DNA from: Actinomycetota bacterium
Lineage (GTDB): Bacteria > Actinomycetota > Acidimicrobiia > Acidimicrobiales > Ilumatobacteraceae
Direction of reading: 5' to 3'
Length of the DNA: 64,000 nucleotides
NCBI GenBank assembly: GCA_016870865.1
Contig: VGAC01000002.1
Span: 108,462-172,461, forward strand
Shown: positions 18,485 to 27,659 of the stretch, in pieces
Numbering within the stretch: the first letter of the stretch is position 1
Layout: each line of letters starts with the position of its first letter
The notes under the pieces: model-generated
The model's database searches: none
What the model was told of the DNA's origin: nothing
The model's input: only the letters and a program-made list of their open reading frames with translations
Program-made: the position numbers and the translations under genes

Positions 18485-18928
18485 CTAATGCCGACCGAGC
18501 ACACGGTCGGGGGTCAAGGCAAGCACGACCCGCTCTGCAGAAGCAGGATCAAAGGCCGCACCATCGGGGTGGCCGTGTTTGCGCACCACCGCGTCGCGCG
18601 TGATGAATTCGGGGTCGCTTGTCACGTCGAGAGAGCCCCGAAGTTCCACGTAGTGCGACGGGTTCTGTGGGTCGATCACGCTGAACGAGCCGCGGCCGGC
18701 ACGCAGTGCGTTGACGTGCTTTTGGCGTCGAGCATGCGTACTGATGAGGATCTTTCCGTTGGACCACAGGAACCAGACGGGGGTCGCGTTGGGATCACCT
18801 TTGGCGTCGACGATGCACAACGTGCCCGTCACCGGCTCACCGAGTATCCGCTCGGCATTTGCAGCCAAATGCAACCGTTTCGGTAACCCGGCGTTTTCTT
18901 TCAAGGGAAGACCCCCTTTCCGAACCAC
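18485..18928 (-). CDS. PNPOx-like (FMN/F420 split-barrel) protein
   Basis: 147 residues, the typical length of F420- or FMN-binding split-barrel proteins. The fold pattern is clear: GTLCIVDAKGDPNATPVWFLW, ILISTHARRQKHVNAL, and SFSVIDPQNPSHYVELRG. Such proteins reduce or bind flavin-type cofactors; the substrate is not predictable. Start GTG 18928; it diverges from the pyrimidine operon across an 86-bp gap holding an inverted repeat. Confidence 0.85.
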   Translation of the reverse strand: MVRKGGLPLKENAGLPKRLHLAANAERILGEPVTGTLCIVDAKGDPNATPVWFLWSNGKILISTHARRQKHVNALRAGRGSFSVIDPQNPSHYVELRGSLDVTSDPEFITRDAVVRKHGHPDGAAFDPASAERVVLALTPDRVLGRH

Positions 18929-18954
18929 TCCTTGGTGTCACTACTATTGCAACG

Positions 18955-18999
18955 GAGGGGTCAAAAGAATCGTAAACCCCTCCGGAAAGCGCTGACAAA
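18955..18999 (+). promoter_or_regulatory. Candidate operator of the pyrimidine catabolism operon
   Basis: A perfect 9-bp inverted repeat (CGGAGGGGT at 18955-18963, ACCCCTCCG at 18978-18986) is followed by a third half-site GAGGGGTT at 18992-18999, 15 bp before the first start codon. A possible -10 (TACTAT) lies at 18944-18949, so the sites cover the expected start of transcription, as for a repressor. No regulator gene is adjacent. Confidence 0.5.
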
Positions 19000-19014
19000 G
19001 AGGGGTTAGACGAG

Positions 19015-19869
19015 ATGGCAAACAGTGTGCGCGCGGCTCTCCTGCAGACCGATTGGCCGGGGAGCAAAGAGGCCATGATCGACAAGCACGAGGCTGCTGC
19101 GCACGAGGCAAAGAAGCAGGGGGCACAGGTCATGTGCTTCCAGGAACTCTTCTACGGGCCGTACTTCTGCCAGGTGCAGGATACCGAGTACTACTCCTAC
19201 ACCGAGTACGTCCCAGACGGTGCCACGACACAGCGGTTCCGGGCCGTCGCCAAGGAACTGGGCATGGTGCTCGTGCTGCCGATGTACGAAGTCGTACAGC
19301 CCGGCGTGTACTACAACACCGCCGCGGTGATCGATGCCGACGGTACGTACCTCGGCAAGTATCGCAAGCAGCACATTCCACAGGTCAAGGGCTTCTGGGA
19401 GAAGTTCTATTTCAAGCCCGGCAACGGTGGCTACCCGGTGTTCGAAACCGCGGTCGGCAAGGTCGGCGTGTACATCTGCTACGACCGCCACTTCCCCGAA
19501 GGTTGGCGTGCGCTCGGAGTGAACGGCGCCGAGATCGTCTTCAACCCGTCGGCAACGCACCGCGGTCTCTCCGAGTACCTGTGGCGCCTCGAACAGCCCG
19601 CGTCGGCCGTCGCGAACATGTACTACGTCGGCGCGATCAACCGCGTCGGCATCGAACCGCTCGGAGAAAATGACTTCTACGGCCAGTCGTACTTCGTCGA
19701 TCCCGAGGGCAAGTTCGTGGGTGAGGTCGGCGACCCGTACAAGCCCGAGCTGATCGTCCGTGATCTCGACATGGACAAGATCAAGCAGGTCCGTGACCGC
19801 TGGGCTTTCTACCGCGATCGTCGTCCCGATGCATACGGTGATCTCACCGAAAACCGCCTCGGCGGCTGA
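19015..19869 (+). CDS. Beta-ureidopropionase / N-carbamoyl amidohydrolase (nitrilase superfamily)
   Basis: 284 residues with the Glu-Lys-Cys triad of the nitrilase superfamily: E44 in CFQELFYG, K118 in KYRKQHIP and C155 in ICYDRHFPEGWRALG. The sequence resembles N-carbamoyl-beta-alanine amidohydrolases, which release beta-alanine (or beta-aminoisobutyrate), CO2 and ammonia in reductive pyrimidine breakdown. It is the first gene of the operon, 14 bp before dihydropyrimidinase, which supports that substrate over other nitrilase substrates. Confidence 0.92.
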   Translation: MANSVRAALLQTDWPGSKEAMIDKHEAAAHEAKKQGAQVMCFQELFYGPYFCQVQDTEYYSYTEYVPDGATTQRFRAVAKELGMVLVLPMYEVVQPGVYYNTAAVIDADGTYLGKYRKQHIPQVKGFWEKFYFKPGNGGYPVFETAVGKVGVYICYDRHFPEGWRALGVNGAEIVFNPSATHRGLSEYLWRLEQPASAVANMYYVGAINRVGIEPLGENDFYGQSYFVDPEGKFVGEVGDPYKPELIVRDLDMDKIKQVRDRWAFYRDRRPDAYGDLTENRLGG

Positions 19870-19883
19870 AAACAGGGGGAAAC

Positions 19884-21308
19884 ATGGCACGCACTCTCAT
19901 CATCAACGGAACCATCATCAGCCCGACCGGCCTCAGCACCGGCGATGTCCTCGTCGAGGGTGAAACCATCGCGGCAATCTTCCAGCCCGGTCACGTGGCT
20001 GCTCTGGGCGTCTCGGCCGACCGAACCATCGACGCCAAGGGCAAGTACATCATTCCGGGTGGCATCGACGTCCACACGCACATGGAGCTTCCCTTCGGCG
20101 GCACGGAAGCCTCCGACACCTTCGAAACCGGCAGCAACGCGGCCGCATGGGGTGGCGTCACGACCATCGTCGACATGGCGTTGCAGCGATACGGCGAGAA
20201 CGTGCAGGACGGGCTCGCCACCTGGCACCGCAAGGCCGAAGGCAACTGCTCCATCGACTACGCGTTCCACCAAATAATCGGCGGAATCGACGACCAGTCA
20301 CTAAAGGACATGACCTATCTCGTTGAAAACGAGGGCGTCACCTCGTTCAAGTTGTTCATGGCGTATCCGGGTGTCTTCTACAGCGATGACGGCCAGATCC
20401 TCAAGGCCATGCAGGCCGCCAGCGAAAACGGCGCGATGATCATGATGCACGCCGAGAACGGCATCGCGATCGACGTTCTCGTCGCGCAACACCTCGCTCG
20501 TCGCGAGACCGATCCCAAGTACCACTCAATCAGCCGTCCGAGCCTGCTCGAGGGTGAGGCCACACACCGCGCGATCGTGCTGTCGAAGGTTGCCGGCAAC
20601 GTGCCCTTGTACATCGTCCACATGTCGGCATCCGAAGCACTCGACGAAGTGGCCCAGGCCCAGAACGAGGGTCTCAACGTGTTCGCCGAAACCTGCCCTC
20701 AGTACCTCTACATGACACTCGAAGATCACTTGGCCCTGCCCGGCTTCGAGGGTGCAAAGTACGTGTGCAGCCCACCCATTCGCTCGAAGCACGACCACCG
20801 ACATCACCACGCCGACCTGTGGAAGGGTCTGCGTATGAACGAGCTCGCCATCGTGTCGACCGACCACTGCCCGTTCTGCATGAAGGACCAGAAGGCGCTC
20901 GGCATGGGCGACTTCTCGAAGATTCCGAACGGCATCGCCGGTGTCGAGCACCGCATGGAACTCATCTACCAGGGTGTCGTCCTGGGTGAGATCAGCCTCG
21001 AACGCTGGGTCGAGACCTGCTCGACGACTCCGGCGCGAATGTTCGGCATGTACCCGAAGAAGGGCATCATCGCCCCGGGGTCCGACGCCGACATCGTCGT
21101 CTGGGACCCGAATGCCAAGACGAACATCGGCATCAATCACAAGCATCACATGAACACTGACCACAGCGCGTGGGAGGGCATGGTCATCGACGGCAAGGTG
21201 GACTCAGTCATGTCACGCGGCATGATCGTCATGGAAAACGACAAATTCACCGGACGCAAGGGCCACGGCAAGTACATCCGCCGGGGCCTGAGCCAGTACC
21301 TGCACTGA
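19884..21308 (+). CDS. Dihydropyrimidinase (hydantoinase)
   Basis: 474-residue cyclic amidohydrolase that opens dihydrouracil/dihydrothymine (or hydantoins) to N-carbamoyl beta-amino acids. Binuclear metal ligands are visible: H64 and H66 in DVHTHMELPFGG, the lysine to be carbamylated K156 in SFKLFMAYPG, H189 in MMHAENG, H246 in IVHMSAS, and Asp in STDHCPF. Length fits. Second gene of the operon; its product is the substrate of the preceding enzyme. Confidence 0.94.
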   Translation: MARTLIINGTIISPTGLSTGDVLVEGETIAAIFQPGHVAALGVSADRTIDAKGKYIIPGGIDVHTHMELPFGGTEASDTFETGSNAAAWGGVTTIVDMALQRYGENVQDGLATWHRKAEGNCSIDYAFHQIIGGIDDQSLKDMTYLVENEGVTSFKLFMAYPGVFYSDDGQILKAMQAASENGAMIMMHAENGIAIDVLVAQHLARRETDPKYHSISRPSLLEGEATHRAIVLSKVAGNVPLYIVHMSASEALDEVAQAQNEGLNVFAETCPQYLYMTLEDHLALPGFEGAKYVCSPPIRSKHDHRHHHADLWKGLRMNELAIVSTDHCPFCMKDQKALGMGDFSKIPNGIAGVEHRMELIYQGVVLGEISLERWVETCSTTPARMFGMYPKKGIIAPGSDADIVVWDPNAKTNIGINHKHHMNTDHSAWEGMVIDGKVDSVMSRGMIVMENDKFTGRKGHGKYIRRGLSQYLH

Positions 21309-21324
21309 CAGAAAAGAGAACCAC

Positions 21325-22809
21325 ATGAAGCGTATTTCCCATTGGATCGACGGCAAGGTCGCCGCTGGCACGTCGGGTCGTTGCGGTGCGGTCTTCAACC
21401 CCGCCACCGGCGAGGTGCAAGCCGAGGTCGACTTCGCCGACATCTCAGAGGTGGACCGTGCGGTGGCAACGGCAAAGGCGGCGCTGCCGGCGTGGCGCGC
21501 CACGAACCTGTCGCGCCGTGCCGAGATCATGTTCAACCTGCGGGAGCTGATCGATGCCAACCGCAAGGAGATCGCCGCGCTCTTGTCCCTCGAGCACGGC
21601 AAGGTGCTCTCCGACGCACTCGGCGAAGTGTCACGTGGCCTGGAGAACATCGAGTTCGCCTGCGGTGTGCCGCACCTGCTCAAGGGTTCGTACAGCGAAC
21701 AAGCCTCGTCGGGTGTCGATGTGTACAACATCCGCCAGCCCCTCGGTGTCGTTGCCGGCATCACGCCGTTCAACTTTCCGGCGATGGTCCCGATGTGGAT
21801 GTTCTCCACCGCAGTGGCCTGCGGCAACACCTTCGTGCTGAAACCCAGCGAAAAGGACCCGTCGGTCACGATGTTCGTCGCCGAGTTGCTCAAGCAGGCC
21901 GGTCTGCCCGACGGTGTGTACAACATCGTCCACGGTGACAAGGTTGCGGTCGATCGACTGCTCGACCACCCCGACATCGCGGCGGTGTCGTTCGTCGGCT
22001 CGACCCCCATCGCGAAGTACATCTACGAAACCGGAACCCGCAACGGCAAACGGGTGCAGGCGCTCGGTGGAGCAAAAAACCACATGCTGGTTCTGCCCGA
22101 TGCCGACCTCGACATGGCGGCTGATGCCGCGGTGAGTGCGGCCTACGGCTCGGCCGGCGAACGCTGCATGGCCGTTTCGGTGCTCCTGGCCCACGAGACG
22201 ATCGCCGACTCGCTGGTCGGCAAGATCCAGGAGCGCATCCCGAACATCAAGGTCGGCCCCGGTGACGAACCGGGCAACGAAATGGGCCCGCTGATCACCG
22301 GCGAACACCGCGACAAGGTCGCGGGGTACGTCGCCGGAGCCACCAAGGAAGGTGCAAGGGTCGTCGTCGATGGTCGCGACGGGGCACCGAACGGGGGCTT
22401 CTTCCTCAAACCCAGCCTCATCGACGACGTGAAGCCCGGGATGGCCTGCTACGACGAGGAGATCTTCGGACCGGTGCTGTCGGTGGTTCGCGTCGGCAGT
22501 TACGACGAGGGTGTCGACCTGATCAACTCGAACCAGTACGGCAACGGCACGGCAATCTTCACCCGCGATGGCGGTGTCGCGCGCCAGTTCCAGTTCGACA
22601 TCAACGTCGGCATGGTCGGCATCAACGTGCCAATTCCCGTTCCCGTGTCGTACTACTCGTTCGGCGGCTGGAAGGCCTCGCTCTTCGGCGACCAGCACAT
22701 GTACGGCCCGGAGGGCATCAATTTCTTCACGCGCGGCAAGGTGGTCACGTCGCGTTGGCCCGACCCGCGCACGTCGAAAGTCGACCTCGGCTTTCCGCAA
22801 AACCGCTAG
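21325..22809 (+). CDS. mmsA: CoA-acylating (methyl)malonate-semialdehyde dehydrogenase
   Basis: 494 residues of the ALDH superfamily, MMSDH branch. The start motif ISHWIDG, the catalytic Cys281 in AGERCMAVSV, the NAD-site PFNFPAMVPMWMF and the closing FTRGKVVTSRW are characteristic. It converts malonate semialdehyde (from beta-alanine) or methylmalonate semialdehyde to acetyl-CoA or propionyl-CoA. Lying 16 bp behind dihydropyrimidinase, it is the logical terminal step after transamination by the enzyme encoded at 27660. Confidence 0.93.
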   Translation: MKRISHWIDGKVAAGTSGRCGAVFNPATGEVQAEVDFADISEVDRAVATAKAALPAWRATNLSRRAEIMFNLRELIDANRKEIAALLSLEHGKVLSDALGEVSRGLENIEFACGVPHLLKGSYSEQASSGVDVYNIRQPLGVVAGITPFNFPAMVPMWMFSTAVACGNTFVLKPSEKDPSVTMFVAELLKQAGLPDGVYNIVHGDKVAVDRLLDHPDIAAVSFVGSTPIAKYIYETGTRNGKRVQALGGAKNHMLVLPDADLDMAADAAVSAAYGSAGERCMAVSVLLAHETIADSLVGKIQERIPNIKVGPGDEPGNEMGPLITGEHRDKVAGYVAGATKEGARVVVDGRDGAPNGGFFLKPSLIDDVKPGMACYDEEIFGPVLSVVRVGSYDEGVDLINSNQYGNGTAIFTRDGGVARQFQFDINVGMVGINVPIPVPVSYYSFGGWKASLFGDQHMYGPEGINFFTRGKVVTSRWPDPRTSKVDLGFPQNR

Positions 22810-22834
22810 TCACACATCGAAAGGGGGAGCGAGC

Positions 22835-23851
22835 ATGGATCTTGGAGTCGTGCTGCAAACGACACCACCCGCGGCACGCATCATCGAACTTGCCAAGCGC
22901 GCGGAGGCCTTCGGCTTCACCCACGTCTGGACCTTCGACAGCCACATACTCTGGGAAGAGCCCTACCCCATCTACTCCAAGATTCTCGATTCGACCAACA
23001 ATGTCATGGTCGGCCCGATGGTCACCAACCCCGCCACTCGCGACTGGACGGTCACGGCCAGTCTCTTCGCGACACTCAACGAGATGTACGGCAATCGCAC
23101 GGTCATCGGTATCGGCCGCGGTGACTCCGCCGTGCGGGTCACCAACGGCAAGCCGACGACGATCGCGACACTGCGCGAGAGCATCCACGTCATCCGCGAG
23201 CTCGCCAACGGCCGGGGTGTCGAGTACAACGGATCAGAAATCCGCTTTCCCTGGGCCGGCAAGAGCCGTGCCGAGGTCTGGGTCGCTGCTTACGGCCCAA
23301 AAGCGCTGCAGTTGGCGGGTGAGGTAGGCGACGGGTTCATCCTGCAACTCGCCGATCCCAGCATCACCGCATGGACGATCGAGGCCGTGCGTGCGGCGGC
23401 GGTGGCCGCGGGCCGCGACCCGAGGTCGGTCAAGATCTGCGTCGCGGCCCCCGCGTACGTCGGCACCGACATGGCGCACATGCGCGACCAGTGCCGCTGG
23501 TTCGGCGGAATGGTGGGCAACCACGTTGCCGACATCGTCGCCCGCTACGGCGAGAACTCCGCGGTGCCAAAGGCCCTCACCGACTACATCAAGGGCCGCG
23601 AGGGCTACGACTACAACCAGCACGGTCGTGCGGGCAACAGCCACACCACATTCGTGCCGGACGAAATCGTCGACCGCTTCTGCATCCTCGGCACTCCCGA
23701 GGAGCACGTTGCACGACTGCGTGAACTCGAGGCGCTGGGTGTCGAACACTTCTCGATCTACCTGCAGCACGACGGCAAGGACCAAACACTCGAGGCGTAC
23801 GGAGAGCGCATCATGCCCGCGCTCGCGGAATCGGTGCGGGCCAAGCGATGA
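22835..23851 (+). CDS. LLM-class (F420-dependent type) oxidoreductase
   Basis: 338 residues from ATG 22835, preceded by the strong ribosome site AAAGGGGGAGC. A luciferase-like TIM barrel: MDLGVVLQTTPPAARI, EAFGFTHVWTFDSH, IGIGRGDSAVR and the late CILGTPEEHVARLRELEALG. It resembles the CPS_4043-type F420 family (recalled, not searched). The stop overlaps the next permease (ATGA). The position inside a pyrimidine catabolism operon that has no dihydropyrimidine dehydrogenase gene makes a redox role on the ring plausible but unproven. Confidence 0.88.
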   Translation: MDLGVVLQTTPPAARIIELAKRAEAFGFTHVWTFDSHILWEEPYPIYSKILDSTNNVMVGPMVTNPATRDWTVTASLFATLNEMYGNRTVIGIGRGDSAVRVTNGKPTTIATLRESIHVIRELANGRGVEYNGSEIRFPWAGKSRAEVWVAAYGPKALQLAGEVGDGFILQLADPSITAWTIEAVRAAAVAAGRDPRSVKICVAAPAYVGTDMAHMRDQCRWFGGMVGNHVADIVARYGENSAVPKALTDYIKGREGYDYNQHGRAGNSHTTFVPDEIVDRFCILGTPEEHVARLRELEALGVEHFSIYLQHDGKDQTLEAYGERIMPALAESVRAKR

Positions 23852-24726
23852 ATCCACTCGTGCGGCGCGTCGTTCGTCGCTCGGCACTGTTCGTCGTCGC
23901 ACTCGTGTTCATCGCCGCCTTGTGGGAGTTCTACAAGGTGGTCGGCCCCGAGGACGGCGGCGCACTCTTCGGAATCAACATCCTCCCCCGCTCGAACAGC
24001 CGTGCAATGCCCCACGTGTGGGACATGCTGTCGCGCTACGGCCGACCCGAATTGCGCTCATCGGAGCGCAAGATCTGGCGCGTCGTGCTGGCGGGTGCCT
24101 GGTTCTCCCTCCGTCTGTCGCTCGTCGGCTTCGCCATCGGCACCACAGTGGGCATCGCACTCGCGATACTGATGGCCCGATTCAAGGTCGTCGAACGCGG
24201 TCTTCTCCCCTATCTCGTCGTCTCACAGACGGTGCCCCTCATTGCGCTCGCCCCGCTGGTCGTGTCGTGGGGCGGTAAATTGGAAGTGTTCGGTTACGAA
24301 TGGCCGCGCTGGCTGTCCGCCTCGGTGCTCGGTGCGTTCCTTGCTTTCTTTCCCGTCGCCGTCGGCACGCTCCGCGGGCTCTCCTCGGCAAACCCCGCCT
24401 CACTCGAGTTGATGGACTCCTACGCCGCGTCGTGGACACAGACGCTGTTTCGCTTGCGGTTCCCCGCTGCGGTGCCGTTCATGGTTCCGGCGCTGAAACT
24501 CGCAGCATCGTCGTCCGTCATAGGTGTCGTCGTCGCCGAAATCTCGACCGGCCTCAGGGGTGGCATCGGCCGACTCATCATCGAGTACGCCCGGGAGGCC
24601 ACGGGCGACCCCGCAAAGGTTTTCACCGCCGTGTTCGGCGCCGCACTACTCGGCCTCGCCATGGCCGGCCTCGTCGCCGCCTTTGATCTCTGCGCCATGC
24701 GCAACCGACCCAAAGAAGCGCTGTAG
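23848..24726 (+). CDS. ABC transporter permease (SsuC/ThiX type)
   Basis: 292 residues, about six membrane helices, BPD_transp_1 fold. The EAA loop region is visible as ELMDSYAASWTQTLFRLRFPAAVPFM. It overlaps the LLM gene by 4 nt. With the second permease at 25545, the ATPase and the lipoprotein it forms an importer of the nitrate/sulfonate/taurine/pyrimidine class. Two different permease genes suggest a heterodimeric pore. Confidence 0.9.
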   Translation: MNPLVRRVVRRSALFVVALVFIAALWEFYKVVGPEDGGALFGINILPRSNSRAMPHVWDMLSRYGRPELRSSERKIWRVVLAGAWFSLRLSLVGFAIGTTVGIALAILMARFKVVERGLLPYLVVSQTVPLIALAPLVVSWGGKLEVFGYEWPRWLSASVLGAFLAFFPVAVGTLRGLSSANPASLELMDSYAASWTQTLFRLRFPAAVPFMVPALKLAASSSVIGVVVAEISTGLRGGIGRLIIEYAREATGDPAKVFTAVFGAALLGLAMAGLVAAFDLCAMRNRPKEAL

Positions 24727-24741
24727 AGCGAGGGATACACA

Positions 24742-25545
24742 GTGTCGACAGTCAGCGTCTCGAACCTCAGCAAGATCTTCAACGAGGGCAAGGCCAATCA
24801 GGTCGGCGCCCTCGTCGACGTGTCGCTGAGCATCGAAAAGGGTGAATTCGTCTCGCTGATCGGGCCCTCGGGATGCGGCAAGTCGACCCTTCTGCGCCTC
24901 ATCGCCAACCTCCTCGAGCCGACATCGGGCGACATCGTCGTCGCCGGAAAGTCGGCCAAACAGTCGCGCCTCGACCAGGACTACGGCATGGCCTTCCAGC
25001 AGGCCGGCCTTTTCGACTGGCGCACCGTCACGAAGAACATCGAACTTCCCCTTGAACTCAAGGGCTGGGACAAAACCAAGCGCGAAGCCCGCTCGCGCGA
25101 GATGCTCGACCTCGTCAAGTTGCCCGAGTTCGCCGACCACTTCCCGTGGCAGCTGTCGGGTGGCATGCAGCAGCGCGTTGCCATCGCCCGTGCGCTCGCC
25201 GCCCACCCGCCGCTCCTGTTGATGGACGAGCCCTTTGGTGCCCTCGACGAGATGACCCGCGAACACATGCAGGCCGAACTCCTCAGCATCTGCGCAGCGA
25301 CCGGTACCACCGTCGTTTTCGTCACCCACTCGATTCCCGAAGCCGTCTATCTGTCGAACCGCGTCGTCGTCATGTCGCCCCGACCCGGACGCATCACCAA
25401 GATCGTCGATGTCAACCTCGACGGACACTGCAACGAAACCACCCGCGAACGCCCGGAGTTCTTCGCCGCGATCACCGCGGTCCGAGAAGCGCTACGCGCC
25501 AGTGGCAGCCATGGCCACACGGGTGTCGGGGTCGAGGACCGCTGA
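24742..25545 (+). CDS. ABC transporter ATP-binding protein (SsuB/ThiZ type)
   Basis: 267 residues: Walker A GPSGCGKST, Q-loop MAFQQAGLFDWRTV, signature LSGGMQQRVAIARA, Walker B LLLMDEPFGALD, and H-loop VTHSIPEAV. It powers import of a small cyclic substrate by the neighbouring permeases. GTG start at 24742; the stop TGA shares its A with the next ATG. Confidence 0.93.
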   Translation: MSTVSVSNLSKIFNEGKANQVGALVDVSLSIEKGEFVSLIGPSGCGKSTLLRLIANLLEPTSGDIVVAGKSAKQSRLDQDYGMAFQQAGLFDWRTVTKNIELPLELKGWDKTKREARSREMLDLVKLPEFADHFPWQLSGGMQQRVAIARALAAHPPLLLMDEPFGALDEMTREHMQAELLSICAATGTTVVFVTHSIPEAVYLSNRVVVMSPRPGRITKIVDVNLDGHCNETTRERPEFFAAITAVREALRASGSHGHTGVGVEDR

Positions 25546-26324
25546 TGAAGTCGCGCCTGCGTGCCGCTCTTCCGCCGGTCGTGTTCGGTGTTGCCTTCTT
25601 CGCGTTGTGGGAGGCCGCCGTCAAGATCTTCGACCTGAAGCCCTATTTCCTCTCGGCTCCCTCGAAGATCTGGGATCAGTTCGCCAACAACAAGAGCCTC
25701 ATCTGGGAGGCCGCGCGCGTGTCGGGTACGAATGCGCTCGTCGGCCTGCTCGCCGGGACCGTGCTCGGCGTCGCGATGAGCTTCCTTCTCAGTCGCTACA
25801 GGATTCTTGGTGACATCGTCACGCCGCTCGCCATCGCCCTCAATGCGATCCCGATCTTCGTCCTTGTCGCGGTGTTGAACAACATGTACAGCATCACAAG
25901 CGAGATTCCCCGAAGACTGATGGTCACGCTCGTCGTCTACTTCATCGTGCTCGTCAACGTCGCCAAGGGCCTCACACAGGTCAGTCCAACACAGATCGAA
26001 CTGATGCGCTCGTACGCCGCACCCGAATCGGCGATCCTCCGAAAGGTCCGCGTCCCGAACGCTGTGCCCTACCTCTTCACCGCCCTCAAGATTTCTGCAC
26101 CGGCCGCCGTCATCACCGCTTTCGTCTCGGAGTACTTCGGTGGGGCACAGAACGGTCTTGGCAGTCGCATCACCAGCAACATCGCAAATTCGAAGAACGC
26201 CGCTGCCTGGGCCTATGTGCTCGGTGCATGCCTTTTGGGCCTCGCGTTCTACCTGGTCTCCATCATCGTGGAGAGCACCGCTACACCCGGCGGCGCAAAG
26301 CGTATTTCGGGGCGTTCAAGATGA
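25545..26324 (+). CDS. ABC transporter permease (SsuC/ThiX type), second subunit
   Basis: 259 residues from ATG 25545 (TGATG overlap). Six hydrophobic segments and the EAA loop (LMRSYAAPESAILRKVRVPNAVPYLF). It pairs with the permease at 23848. A much longer frame beginning at 25146 lies over the ATPase gene and is not coding upstream of 25545. Confidence 0.9.
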   Translation: MKSRLRAALPPVVFGVAFFALWEAAVKIFDLKPYFLSAPSKIWDQFANNKSLIWEAARVSGTNALVGLLAGTVLGVAMSFLLSRYRILGDIVTPLAIALNAIPIFVLVAVLNNMYSITSEIPRRLMVTLVVYFIVLVNVAKGLTQVSPTQIELMRSYAAPESAILRKVRVPNAVPYLFTALKISAPAAVITAFVSEYFGGAQNGLGSRITSNIANSKNAAAWAYVLGACLLGLAFYLVSIIVESTATPGGAKRISGRSR

Positions 26325-26379
26325 GCGCTCCGACCAACACAAACAGCGGGACACCCCCGCGGGGAGGAATGCAACACAC

Positions 26380-27588
26380 ATGAAGAACCGTCTACTAAAG
26401 AGGCTCGCGGTCGGTGCCGTGGCCCTGTCGCTCGTTGCCGCTGCTTGTGGTGACGACAGCGATTCGGGCGACTCCACCGCCGACACCACGGCCGCAACCG
26501 CCGACACCACGGCGACAAGTGACACCACCGCCGCCGCTGCCGAGGAGTGCACCGAGCCAACCAAGGTGAAACTGCAACTGCAGTGGTTCATCCAGGCACA
26601 GTTCGCCGGCTACTTTGCCGCGCAGGACCAGGGCTACTACGCCGACCAGTGCCTCGACGTCGAAATCGTCGAGGGTGGCGTCGACATCGTTCCCCAGCAG
26701 CAGCTGGCCGACGGCGCCGTCGACTTCGCACTGTCGTGGGTTCCGAAGGCCCTCGCCAGCCGTGAGGCCGGTGCGGACATCGTGAACATCGCACAGGTGT
26801 TCCAGCGCTCGGGCACCCTGCAGGTGTCGTTCAAGGACAAGGCCATCACCTCGGCCGCGGACTTCAGCGGCAAGAAGATCGGTAACTGGGGCTTCGGCAA
26901 CGAGTTCGAAATCTTCGCCGCTCTGACCAAAGCCGGTCTCGATCCCGCCAAGGACGTCGAGCTCGTTCAGCAGCAGTTCGACATGGCCGCGCTTCTCGCC
27001 GGTGACATCGATGCTGCCGAAGCGATGACCTACAACGAGTACGCACAGGTTCTCGAGGCGAAAAACCCCGACACTGGCGAGCTCTACAAGCCCGAAGACC
27101 TAAACGTCGTCTCGTACGAGGCTGAGGGTGTGGGCATGTTGCAGGACGCCATCTGGGCAAGCGGTGCGAAGTTGGCGAGCGACGAGGCCTACAAGGCCAC
27201 CGCCATCAAGTTCGTTGCTGCTTCGCTCAAGGGCTGGGCCTACTGCCGCGACAACGCCGAATCCTGCCGCGACATCGTCGTAGCCAAGGGTTCCAAGCTC
27301 GGTGCCAGCCATCAACTGTGGCAGATGAACGAAGTCAACAAGCTCATCTGGCCCGCCGCGGGTGGCGTTGGTGCTTTCGACTCCGCAGCCTGGGACCGCA
27401 CTGCGGCCCTTGCCCAGGAGACGAAGAACCTGGAGGGCAAGACCGTGCTCACCAAGGCCCCTGACGCAGCGGCCTACACGAGCGACATCGTCACCGAGGC
27501 GCTCGCGCTCCTCGAAGCCGATGGCGTCGACACCAAGGGCGGAAGCTACGCGCCGGTTGAGGTCACCCTCAACGAGGGCGGCAACTGA
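26380..27588 (+). CDS. ABC transporter substrate-binding lipoprotein (NMT1/THI5-like)
   Basis: 402 residues from ATG 26380. Signal peptide with lipobox VAAACG, an Asp/Thr/Ala linker, then an NMT1-like periplasmic-binding fold (KVKLQLQWFIQAQFAGYFAAQ in part, DFALSWVPKAL, GKKIGNWGFGNEFE). The family binds pyrimidine-like and related compounds (thiamine precursor, riboflavin, others); in this operon a dihydropyrimidine, uracil-type or hydantoin ligand is the simplest inference. Last gene of the plus-strand operon, followed by a strong terminator. Confidence 0.9.
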   Translation: MKNRLLKRLAVGAVALSLVAAACGDDSDSGDSTADTTAATADTTATSDTTAAAAEECTEPTKVKLQLQWFIQAQFAGYFAAQDQGYYADQCLDVEIVEGGVDIVPQQQLADGAVDFALSWVPKALASREAGADIVNIAQVFQRSGTLQVSFKDKAITSAADFSGKKIGNWGFGNEFEIFAALTKAGLDPAKDVELVQQQFDMAALLAGDIDAAEAMTYNEYAQVLEAKNPDTGELYKPEDLNVVSYEAEGVGMLQDAIWASGAKLASDEAYKATAIKFVAASLKGWAYCRDNAESCRDIVVAKGSKLGASHQLWQMNEVNKLIWPAAGGVGAFDSAAWDRTAALAQETKNLEGKTVLTKAPDAAAYTSDIVTEALALLEADGVDTKGGSYAPVEVTLNEGGN

Positions 27589-27609
27589 TCAGCCCGATCG
27601 AATGACGAC

Positions 27610-27642
27610 AAAGGGCCCGGGTCGTGCGACCCGGGCCCTTTT
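27610..27642. terminator. Bidirectional Rho-independent terminator
   Basis: A near-perfect GC-rich hairpin: AAAGGGCCCGGGTC pairs with GACCCGGGCCCTTT around a GTGC loop, with A and T runs on both sides. It sits between the convergent importer operon and aminotransferase gene and can serve both. Confidence 0.9.
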
Positions 27643-27659
27643 CGTATGTCGGGGTTCGT

